Below, one piece after another: positions 31,879 to 37,810 of a stretch of DNA of 37,810 bases. Every line of letters starts with the position of its first letter. Positions within the stretch are counted from its first letter, which is position 1. Made by a program: the position numbers and the translations under genes. The stretch comes from a virus. The stretch spans positions 1 to 37,810 of IMG/VR virus record IMGVR_UViG_3300008259_000066; one strand, written 5' to 3'. Below the pieces are notes generated by a model. That model did no database searches. It saw only the letters and a program-made list of their open reading frames with translations, and had not been told where the DNA came from.

Positions 31879-33189
31879 GTGGCTGAAAACTTTATAAGCG
31901 AGGAATTTTTATTGGATTTTAATAAATCCTTGGAACTGATTACATCAAATCAATCTTCAATGAATGAACGGTTGGCCAATTTGAGCAGTTCGATCGAGGA
32001 TTTGTCTGCATCATCGCAGGATTTAAATTCAGCGATTTCTGAAGGATTCAATCCGCAGGAAATTTTTTCAGGTATCCCTAATCTAATCGACGGAATAAAT
32101 TCTCTCAAAAACACTGTAAAAGATCAGGGTGAGAGCGCAGATCAGTCCGCCAAGAATTTATTTTCTATACTCAATCCGGTAGGGGCTGCAAACACAAACC
32201 GTTTTTTATCGAGTATCCCGAGATTCGAGGAAGGCGGAACAATGGATAATACTGGAGCTGCAATAATTGGAGAAAGAGGTCCGGAATTGGTTTTACTTCC
32301 TGAGAATTCCCAGATCTTTCCATTAGAGACAAATACTTTCGATCAATTCGAAGCTTATCTGAATAATATCCAGCCAGGAAAATTAATGGGCAATGTGCTG
32401 GGTTCGGAGAATGTTATATTAGCCAGAGATGAAGCGGGTAACATTATGGTTTATCCTGATCTCAAAGCAAACCCAGCCTCTAGATTTGAACCTTACAATC
32501 TGAATGAAAAAATTCAATCCCAGATAGAGAGTGAAAATCAGATACTGAACAGCCCGACCACCACTTCAACCGAAAAAGAAGAATCGAATGATGTTCTGAG
32601 CCTATTAGAAGCTTTTACCAAGAACCTTTTACCTTCTTACCAATTTAGGGAACAAGAATCTAAAGAAGGGGAGGGTGTTTTAGTAGATGTTAAAAGTGAG
32701 ATAGCAAAGCAGATTGAAAAATTGAAATCGTCTGCAGTTGAAACACCAGGGGCGGAAAAAACCTCCCCGATTCTAGAGCCAATTTCTGCACTTGCTGAGA
32801 ACGTTCCAAATGTATTGAATAAACCAGGAACACCTACACCGGCGGAAGCTATTGTTGAAAAAGCTGCTTCTTCAGAATTGTCAGTGATAAAAGAGAAGCT
32901 GGCTACTCTTCCCCCGCCACCTCCTGTTGTTGCACCGCCACCTCCAGTACAGGTTCAGACGGTTCGAGAGGTAGTAACCGAGGTAGAGAGTACAGCAGGG
33001 CAAAATATAAAATTCCCTGAAACATTCGCAGTCACGATTACTAAATATGAAGAAGGAGAAAGACAGTTTAATGAGTTGAAACAAATGCTTTCTGACATGT
33101 ATTCTGTACTTTCTGAGATGAATACAAACGAGCGGGATATCAATACAATTGATTCATACCCGATCAGACCTGTTAATACGGTCTTTTAG
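31879..33189 (+). CDS. Tail protein with tape-measure-type GERGPELV motif
   Basis: This 436-residue protein starts with GTG at 31879; the GTG-GCT opening resembles the MA starts of the neighbouring virion genes. Residues ~5-95 are helical and coiled-coil-like. Residues ~112-145 contain EEGG and GERGPELVLLPENSQIFPL, a motif found repeatedly near the C-terminus of phage tape measure proteins. A Pro-rich stretch (PPPPPVVAPPPP) lies near residues 346-357, and the last ~60 residues are helical. It follows the tail-assembly gene, where a tape measure is expected, but is too short to span a long contractile tail alone. It could be a tape-measure fragment, a baseplate hub protein or a tail-tip protein. 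Confidence 0.5.
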   Translation: MAENFISEEFLLDFNKSLELITSNQSSMNERLANLSSSIEDLSASSQDLNSAISEGFNPQEIFSGIPNLIDGINSLKNTVKDQGESADQSAKNLFSILNPVGAANTNRFLSSIPRFEEGGTMDNTGAAIIGERGPELVLLPENSQIFPLETNTFDQFEAYLNNIQPGKLMGNVLGSENVILARDEAGNIMVYPDLKANPASRFEPYNLNEKIQSQIESENQILNSPTTTSTEKEESNDVLSLLEAFTKNLLPSYQFREQESKEGEGVLVDVKSEIAKQIEKLKSSAVETPGAEKTSPILEPISALAENVPNVLNKPGTPTPAEAIVEKAASSELSVIKEKLATLPPPPPVVAPPPPVQVQTVREVVTEVESTAGQNIKFPETFAVTITKYEEGERQFNELKQMLSDMYSVLSEMNTNERDINTIDSYPIRPVNTVF

Positions 33190-33194
33190 AGTGT

Positions 33195-33225
33195 TTTTTT
33201 CCGGAGTTTATTTACCATACATTTG
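33195..33225 (+). promoter_or_regulatory. Bacteroidota-type promoter (TAnnTTTG)
   Basis: TACATTTG (33218-33225) fits the Bacteroidota housekeeping -7 consensus TAnnTTTG. A T-run at 33194-33200 lies at the right distance for a weak -33 element. The predicted start is ~7 bases on, leaving a leader of under 10 bases to the ATG at 33241. It differs from the GATATATA boxes elsewhere, so this unit may be read early by host polymerase. Confidence 0.5.
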
Positions 33226-33233
33226 TAAACTCC
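33203..33233 (+). promoter_or_regulatory. Inverted repeat across the deaminase promoter
   Basis: Perfect 8-bp arms GGAGTTTA (33203-33210) and TAAACTCC (33226-33233) flank the -7-like element with a 15-base spacer. It could be an operator or an mRNA hairpin. It is not a + strand terminator, because the T-run comes before the stem. Confidence 0.45.
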
Positions 33234-33240
33234 TCAGCCT

Positions 33241-33798
33241 ATGAAAGAATCAGATTTACCGTCGATAGATAATATTCTATCATTCAATTATTTTTCAGTT
33301 AAGCTTGTAGAAGGAAATATAGTTTCCTGTGTGAGCGACTCATTAGAAAGAGCTTCCGAGATAACGGATCGAGCCCAACTGAGAAAGGATGTGATCTATT
33401 TAAAGATGGCGGAGGTTTGGTCAGAAAGATCGCACTGCCAGAGGCATAAAGTTGGATGCTTGATAGTGAAAGATAAGTCGATCATTTCTGACGGCTATAA
33501 CGGATCACCCCATGGATTTCCAAACGTGTGTGAGGATGAGGAAAATAAAACGCTTCCGTATGTTCTTCATGCAGAGGCCAACGCCATTACCAAATTAGCT
33601 AAAAGCACTCTTAGTTCAGTTGATTCGACAATGTATGTAACACTTTCACCATGCTACGAATGCTCGAAACTAATTATTCAGTCCGGCGTAAAAAGATTGG
33701 TAATCAAAGAGTTATATAGAAAACTAGATTCTCTACCCTTCCTATTACAGGCTGGTGTAGAAATTACAAGAATAGGAATAATAGATCCCACCATTTGA
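33241..33798 (+). CDS. cd: dCMP deaminase
   Basis: This 185-residue protein has the zinc and catalytic motifs HAEAN (His110, Glu112) and PCYEC (Cys138, Cys141). A KVGCLIVKDKSIISDGYNGSP segment is typical of phage dCMP deaminases. The reaction is dCMP to dUMP, feeding dTMP synthesis during phage DNA replication. T4 Cd has 193 residues. Here the deaminase fold appears to begin near residue 52, leaving an N-terminal extension of about 50 residues of unknown role. The upstream promoter position supports the long start. The sigma factor ATG follows two bases after the stop. Confidence 0.92.
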   Translation: MKESDLPSIDNILSFNYFSVKLVEGNIVSCVSDSLERASEITDRAQLRKDVIYLKMAEVWSERSHCQRHKVGCLIVKDKSIISDGYNGSPHGFPNVCEDEENKTLPYVLHAEANAITKLAKSTLSSVDSTMYVTLSPCYECSKLIIQSGVKRLVIKELYRKLDSLPFLLQAGVEITRIGIIDPTI

Positions 33799-33799
33799 T

Positions 33800-34408
33800 A
33801 TGACAAAAGAAATAAATATACAGAGACTTGCAGAGAATTTTATTGAAACTAGATCAGAGAGAAATTTCCAGTTATTATTTGAGCGTTTGAAACCAGGCTT
33901 GACTAACCATTGCTTCACCATTCTTAAAGATATGGAGTTAGCCCAGGATTCTTTTTTGAATACGATGTCCAAGATTTGGCAGAAAATTGAGCAGTATGAT
34001 TCTGAAAGAGGTAACTTCTCTACGTGGTGCTATAACATAGCCCGTAACGAATCATTGCTACTTTTAAAATCTAGAAAGAAATTCGTCTCCACCGACGACG
34101 AGTCTATGGAATCGTTATACAACTGCCACAATATGGCAAATGGCGATTATTATGATGTGTTCGATGATCCTAGTTTGACCTTTATCAATGGCCAGAATAA
34201 AATTGACGAGCTCTACGAAAGTATTATCCAGGAGATTAGGGAACTTCCTGACCTCTATAAAGATATAATGATAGATCGCGAGATTAATGGAATGAAGTAT
34301 AAGGATATAGCGGAAAAGTATGACATTAAAAAAAGATCTATTGCAACACGCATAAGACGAGCTCGTAACAAGATCAAGAAAAAAATAGAAAATTTAAGAT
34401 CAGAATGA
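33800..34408 (+). CDS. ECF-like RNA polymerase sigma factor, candidate late sigma
   Basis: This 202-residue protein has sigma region 2 at about residues 20-95: LKDMELAQDSFLNTMSKIW and the FSTWCYNIARNESLLLLKSRKK segment, which bind polymerase and the -10 element. Region 4 at about 145-198 is a helix-turn-helix (YKDIAEKYDIKKRSIATRIRRARNKIKKK). T4 uses a small sigma (gp55, 185 residues) for its TATAAATA late promoters. This protein is the natural candidate to read the GATATATA boxes in this window, although its fold is more ECF-like. It lies in the unit led by the host-type promoter, so it would be made before late genes. The next gene overlaps by ATGA. Confidence 0.83.
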   Translation: MTKEINIQRLAENFIETRSERNFQLLFERLKPGLTNHCFTILKDMELAQDSFLNTMSKIWQKIEQYDSERGNFSTWCYNIARNESLLLLKSRKKFVSTDDESMESLYNCHNMANGDYYDVFDDPSLTFINGQNKIDELYESIIQEIRELPDLYKDIMIDREINGMKYKDIAEKYDIKKRSIATRIRRARNKIKKKIENLRSE

Positions 34409-34845
34409 TGAGTATTCTATTCAAATTGAGATTCTTCAGGGTATTGAGAGAGATCTCTCTTTTCTTTGAGTACCGTTCACAGATAAAGAACGAAAAAAAA
34501 TCTTCTTCACTGTTTGAAAAATTCAATCTGAGAATCGATTGGATTGGCCGTTTATACACTGTGATAAACCTCCCTCCTGAAGTTACCGAATCACCCGACC
34601 TTCCTAAAGATTCCAGACCAGCATTTGTCATGGAAGAGATCAAACCGATTAATGACTATCTCAAACAGATTAAACTCGAGGAGCTTGTCACAGTAGGGTT
34701 TGAACCAATTAAAAACACGAATGACGATTCTTTCCTAGTTGTCTATTATTTTCTCTTCAGAGAGATTACTTGGCTTTGGATCCTAAGGACAATTGCTTTT
34801 TGGTCGATAGCTGCTTTCGCAATAAAATACTTTTTCTTCTCGTAA
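34405..34845 (+). CDS. Uncharacterised protein with C-terminal membrane segment
   Basis: This 146-residue protein has two possible starts, ATG 34405 and ATG 34408, both overlapping the sigma stop. The N-terminal ~30 residues are basic and helical. Residues ~50-105 look soluble (INLPPEVTESPDLPKDS). Residues ~112-143 are hydrophobic and aromatic (VVYYFLF, then WLWILRTIAFWSIAAFAIKYFFF), giving one or two membrane spans. No family was recognised. Its place between sigma and nuclease genes gives no clear clue. Confidence 0.62.
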   Translation: MMSILFKLRFFRVLREISLFFEYRSQIKNEKKSSSLFEKFNLRIDWIGRLYTVINLPPEVTESPDLPKDSRPAFVMEEIKPINDYLKQIKLEELVTVGFEPIKNTNDDSFLVVYYFLFREITWLWILRTIAFWSIAAFAIKYFFFS

Positions 34846-34848
34846 CTG

Positions 34849-35652
34849 ATGCCTCAAGATATAAAGGACTTCGTAGCTGAGGTCAAAAGAAAGCTATGTG
34901 TATTCGATTCGAATAAATTTTTATTTGAGGAGGAAGACCATAGATACACGTATTCGGGAGAGAGGTTAGATTCTGTGACCACCTTCTTGAAAACTTTCAA
35001 AGAACCTTTCCTCCGGGATTATTGGGCTTCTAAGAAAGCAGCAGAGCGGGGTATTTCAAAAGATGCGATATTGAATGAGTGGAAGGAAAAAGCAGATGTC
35101 TCGACAAGACTGGGAACGGCTGTCCATAAATGGATAGAAAATTTTTGGACAGACGAAGAACAGGAATTTCCGGAAGACCAGGAGGTTGCAAAAAGAATCC
35201 ACAAGTTCATGAAAATCCATGATGAAAAGTTGAAAATTTTCCACCATGTGGCCTCAGAACGGAAAATATTTTCCACTAAGTGGGGATTAGCAGGTACAAT
35301 TGACGAGATTTTTGCTTTCCATGATGAAAAATTGGACAGGAATCTTCTTGTTATTGGAGACTGGAAATCAAATGCTGAATTCAAAACTTCCAGCCACGAG
35401 AAGGGACGTTATAAGAAATTGCTAAGACCTTTCAATGATCTTTATGAGAATCATCTGAATGAATACTCAATACAACTTTCCCTTTATAGATTGATATTAG
35501 AGCAATCTGGGGTAGAGACTCATTCGGGGTTTCTTTGCCACATAGGACCTGAAGGAGACGCTAAAATTTACAAAGCTGTAGATTTGAGAGAACGCCTTAA
35601 AATTTATCTGGACGAAAATAGAAAAAATCGAGACATTTTTAGTTTAGATTGA
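34849..35652 (+). CDS. PD-(D/E)XK nuclease (RecB/Cas4-like)
   Basis: This 267-residue protein starts three bases after the upstream stop. The nuclease core shows GLAGTID (Asp152), GDWKS (Asp171, Lys173) and a Q-x-x-x-Y motif (Gln209, Tyr213), the typical order of a RecB-family PD-(D/E)XK site. An upstream TRLGTAVHKWIE segment supplies the usual N-terminal H (His112). It probably acts on DNA ends or flaps in phage recombination, replication or host DNA breakdown. No Cys cluster is seen, so it is not a typical Fe-S Cas4. Confidence 0.82.
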   Translation: MPQDIKDFVAEVKRKLCVFDSNKFLFEEEDHRYTYSGERLDSVTTFLKTFKEPFLRDYWASKKAAERGISKDAILNEWKEKADVSTRLGTAVHKWIENFWTDEEQEFPEDQEVAKRIHKFMKIHDEKLKIFHHVASERKIFSTKWGLAGTIDEIFAFHDEKLDRNLLVIGDWKSNAEFKTSSHEKGRYKKLLRPFNDLYENHLNEYSIQLSLYRLILEQSGVETHSGFLCHIGPEGDAKIYKAVDLRERLKIYLDENRKNRDIFSLD

Positions 35653-35697
35653 AACACTTTTTAGAATTCCCGGTATAGATCATATATTTTCAGACAA

Positions 35698-36210
35698 ATG
35701 GCATCAAAACAACCTACTAAAAAAGCTATCAAGGAAGCGATCTCTTCTATCCCAGTAGATGAAATGGACGGTATCTTAAATCAATTAGATCAAGCCAGAA
35801 TCGAAGATTTGATCAGAAGAATCAACGATAAGAAGGAAGAAATCTCGAAAAAAGAGTACGCTGTATCGATTACCGCAGAGGCATTCGGAAAACTTAAAAA
35901 CTTCATGGAAAATGAAGCCGAGTGGAGTCAAACTGAGTCTTTAGGCGTTATTGAGGTTGTGAAAGTTTTGGAATCAATCCAGAAAGAAGGCATTAACGGA
36001 GGAACAGTTTTTATTCAAGCACTTCCTCTTGAGGCAATGCATTACTTCCTTTCTAAATCTAGAGGTAAGGGATTACAAGCCGCTAATGATTTCCTGGCTA
36101 TCTGGAAACCTTTAGACCTTGCCTTGCAACGTACTAAGAGCGATGCTTCAGAGATTAAAGATCTCGAGAAGGAATTAGCAGCTGCACAGCAAGGAATTTC
36201 TATCGCATAA
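35698..36210 (+). CDS. Uncharacterised helical protein
   Basis: This 170-residue, almost wholly helical protein begins MASKQPTKKAIKEAI. A Lys/Glu-rich coiled-coil-like segment spans about residues 35-60, and a second helix at the C-terminus (SEIKDLEKELAAAQQG). There is no membrane segment, Cys or catalytic motif. A terminator follows it. A TATATTTT stretch 8 bases before the ATG might be a weak promoter. It may be a structural or nucleic-acid-binding accessory protein; no family was recognised. Confidence 0.65.
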   Translation: MASKQPTKKAIKEAISSIPVDEMDGILNQLDQARIEDLIRRINDKKEEISKKEYAVSITAEAFGKLKNFMENEAEWSQTESLGVIEVVKVLESIQKEGINGGTVFIQALPLEAMHYFLSKSRGKGLQAANDFLAIWKPLDLALQRTKSDASEIKDLEKELAAAQQGISIA

Positions 36211-36245
36211 GAAAAACCCATCCATCAACTCCATATCACTAATCG

Positions 36246-36266
36246 GGCGTCGCAAGGCGCCTTTTT
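36246..36266 (+). terminator. Intrinsic terminator with GCAA tetraloop
   Basis: GGCGTC (36246-36251) pairs with GGCGCC (36256-36261), including one T-G pair, around a GCAA loop and followed by TTTTT. Outer arms CACTAA/TTAGTG (36237-36242, 36265-36270) could extend the stem. Confidence 0.78.
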
Positions 36267-36287
36267 AGTGCTCATCGGATTGGTGAG

Positions 36288-36296
36288 GATATATAG
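36288..36296 (+). promoter_or_regulatory. Late-promoter-like box GATATATAG
   Basis: The box lies 21 bases before the ATG at 36318 and just after the terminator at 36246, matching the terminator-then-box layout seen before the tail tube and gp26-like genes. Confidence 0.55.
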
Positions 36297-36317
36297 GAAG
36301 GTTAAACACTTTATAAT

Positions 36318-36599
36318 ATGATAAACAAAATTAAAGAAAACTCAACCGTGATTATGATTGTAATCATGGTTTTATTGCTGCTTAAGCAGTGCAGTGTCAG
36401 CCGTGAAATTTCGAAAACCAGTAAAGAGGTAAAAGAATTACGCGCACTAACAGATTCATTATCTCATGAAACTGCTAGTAAAGAAGAGATCAGACAAGAA
36501 TTGAGAAAATCGTTATTCGATTTCTTAATTTATGAAACCGATCTAGACGATAAGAAAACTTCACTTTCAGAAATCAGACGTAAGGTCGACGAAAAATAA
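36318..36599 (+). CDS. Small single-span membrane protein with coiled coil
   Basis: This 93-residue protein has one hydrophobic segment at about residues 10-24 (TVIMIVIMVLLLL). A Cys at 26 follows, then a charged helical domain (EISKTSKEVKELRALTDSL) likely to form a coiled coil. The Cys sits just after the span and has no proper lipobox. The protein precedes a multi-span protein by five bases, so the two may form a membrane complex. No holin or spanin family was recognised. Confidence 0.65.
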   Translation: MINKIKENSTVIMIVIMVLLLLKQCSVSREISKTSKEVKELRALTDSLSHETASKEEIRQELRKSLFDFLIYETDLDDKKTSLSEIRRKVDEK

Positions 36600-36604
36600 T
36601 TAAT

Positions 36605-37492
36605 ATGGGAAAGGCTAAACTAGTTAACTGGTTCATCATCGGTACTTTTGTATCCCTTTATTTAGCCGTATCGGTTATTTCGACCCTTCACGTAATTAAG
36701 TTTTTTGAACTCTCCAATCCATATTGGCTATCAGTTTCTCTAGCAGTTGCATTCGAATTGGGTGCAGCAGCTTCTTTAGCAAGTTTGATTGTATTGGATA
36801 AAATGAATAAAGCTCTGGTATGGGCTTTATTCATAGTCTTAACTCTTTTTCAAAGCATGGGAAATGTATATTATTCCTATGTTAATCTCCATGATTTCTC
36901 AGGCTGGGTTGAATTATTCGATCTTGTCGACGAGGAAGTGATCTATCAGAAAAGGATGCTTTCCATGATCAGCGGAGGAATTCTCCCATTTGTCGCTCTC
37001 GGATTTATCAAATCATTAGTTGATTACATAAAGCCTACTGAGGAAAAAAAGGAAGAAGAGGAGGAGAAAGTGGAAGAAAGCAAAGAGCTTGTACTTGATG
37101 GTGGAGAGATAGTAGATAGCGACAAGGACGAGGAATCTAAGGACGAAGATATTCAAACGGTAGATGCCGATGCAGACGAAGTTTTCTCTGCTGAAGAATC
37201 TTTGATTAGCGTTATGGAGCAGGAGGAGAAAATCGAGCCAGAAACTTTGATCGTGAATGTACCGGTTAAAGATTTTGAAACCGAAGATACTAAGACAGAA
37301 AAAAAGTCTAAGGTTGAAGAGATGAGCAAGGAAGAGGTAGCAAGCATCATAGGGATTTCCAGCGAAGAATTTATTGACGATGACGAGGAGGAATTTACCG
37401 AGATAGAAAACGCATCTCAAGAAACTGAACTTCTGGTAGATCCTAACGTTACAATCCCTATCATGAATAAAATACCAGGTCAATCATATTGA
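36605..37492 (+). CDS. Multi-span membrane protein with long acidic tail
   Basis: This 295-residue protein has four hydrophobic segments in the first ~140 residues (about 8-30, 41-62, 68-90 and 119-137). About 150 residues of Glu/Asp-rich, low-complexity sequence follow (KKEEEEEKVEESKE and similar), probably cytoplasmic. The tail contains a short EEVASIIGISSEEFIDDDEEEF segment. No family was recognised. It may anchor a phage complex at the inner membrane; that is inference from topology. It is probably co-transcribed with the small membrane protein upstream. Confidence 0.65.
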   Translation: MGKAKLVNWFIIGTFVSLYLAVSVISTLHVIKFFELSNPYWLSVSLAVAFELGAAASLASLIVLDKMNKALVWALFIVLTLFQSMGNVYYSYVNLHDFSGWVELFDLVDEEVIYQKRMLSMISGGILPFVALGFIKSLVDYIKPTEEKKEEEEEKVEESKELVLDGGEIVDSDKDEESKDEDIQTVDADADEVFSAEESLISVMEQEEKIEPETLIVNVPVKDFETEDTKTEKKSKVEEMSKEEVASIIGISSEEFIDDDEEEFTEIENASQETELLVDPNVTIPIMNKIPGQSY

Positions 37493-37520
37493 CAAATAAA
37501 TAAAATAAGAAAATAAGTTA

Positions 37521-37810
37521 ATGTCTGCAACCGGAGCAAGTTTAGAAGATGCCCAATTTTATTGGGATGGCGGTAGTTCATCGAATGCCGTTGATCCCGG
37601 GTTTACCACTACCCTGTATGGTGGTAGTGATCAATATGCTCTGGCGCCTGGTGCATCAGCCAGCACCGATATCCGATATCGGAACGTAGCCCTTGTTAGG
37701 GAGCAGATAAAACTTGTCGGACTTACACTTCAGGATTATAACGATCCCAGAGAATTTAAGTTCTTCAACACTAGTTTCAATATATCTTATCAGGCTCAGA
37801 CCGAAGAGAG
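37521..37810 (+). CDS. Uncharacterised gene, 3'-partial, cut by the window end
   Basis: The ATG at 37521 opens a frame with no stop to the last base (96 codons). The product begins MSATGASLEDAQFYWDGG and is rich in Gly, Ser, Tyr and Asp. A SASTDIRYRNVALVREQ stretch and a DPREFKFFNTSFNI segment look like beta strands of a virion protein. It starts 28 bases after the membrane gene, with an A/T-rich leader but no clear late-type box. Function unknown. Confidence 0.6.
   Translation, partial: MSATGASLEDAQFYWDGGSSSNAVDPGFTTTLYGGSDQYALAPGASASTDIRYRNVALVREQIKLVGLTLQDYNDPREFKFFNTSFNISYQAQTEE

Noticed and set aside
35680-35690. CATATATTTTC before the gene at 35698 as another late box or a TAnnTTTG promoter
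   Set aside because: It lacks the GATATATA core and the final G of TAnnTTTG, and no -33 element sits at the right distance. Left as unproven.
37493-37520. A/T-rich leader before the last gene as a late promoter
   Set aside because: AAATAAATAAAATAAG is only loosely like the T4 late box and does not match the boxes in this window.

Overview
The window looks like part of the late (virion and tail) region of a large T4-like contractile-tailed phage. Every credible gene is on the + strand. Genes are tightly packed, often with 4-base ATGA overlaps, and there are few purine-rich ribosome-binding sites. The T4-type parts are recognisable in T4-like order: a neck-like protein with a gp14-type motif, a gp16-like small terminase, the gp17 large terminase, the gp18 tail sheath, two gp19 tail tubes and a gp26-like baseplate/tail-assembly protein. 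A sigma factor, a dCMP deaminase and a PD-(D/E)XK nuclease follow. A TAnnTTTG-type promoter before the deaminase gene, the AT-rich A-tracted gene starts and an APS-kinase/DUF2061 pair suggest a Bacteroidota host. That host call is inference.

Region 1 (1-11652) is one open frame that enters from outside the window. It encodes more than 3,880 residues of a giant fibre. About 2,780 residues are Gly-X-Y triplets filled almost entirely with Ser, Thr and Ala. They are interrupted by six copies of one ~84-residue domain, two copies of a second domain and one copy of a third. The chain ends in an S74-type intramolecular chaperone with a Ser-Asp self-cleavage site.

Region 2 (11653-18285) is a three-gene, translationally coupled glycosylation cassette. 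The first gene encodes a GT4 / GT-A-like / FkbM / FkbM multidomain protein. The second encodes a GT-A enzyme with a DxD motif. The third encodes a GT4 domain fused to a TibC-type protein O-glycosyltransferase with its four-cysteine metal site. TibC enzymes decorate Ser-rich adhesins, so the most exciting reading of the window is that the phage carries its own machinery to glycosylate, and possibly methyl-cap, its Ser/Thr-packed fibre.

Region 3 (18296-20542) holds two small virion-type proteins, one with an Mtd-like N-terminal domain. It also holds an uncharacterised 86-residue protein and a cassette of APS-kinase-like protein, HxGH nucleotidyltransferase and DUF2061 membrane protein.

Region 4 (20583-33189) is the morphogenesis block. 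It contains an apparent programmed +1 frameshift (CTT TGA, the same slippery codon and stop as in bacterial prfB) at the end of the gp26-like gene. Eight GATATATA(A/G)-type boxes precede virion genes across the window and look like a phage late promoter. Two strong and one moderate intrinsic terminators separate units.

Region 5 (33190-37810) has the host-type promoter, dCMP deaminase, an ECF-like sigma factor that is a candidate reader of the late boxes, a membrane protein, the nuclease, a helical protein, two more membrane proteins and the start of an unrecognised gene cut by the window edge. No tRNA, rRNA, CRISPR array or insertion sequence was recognised.
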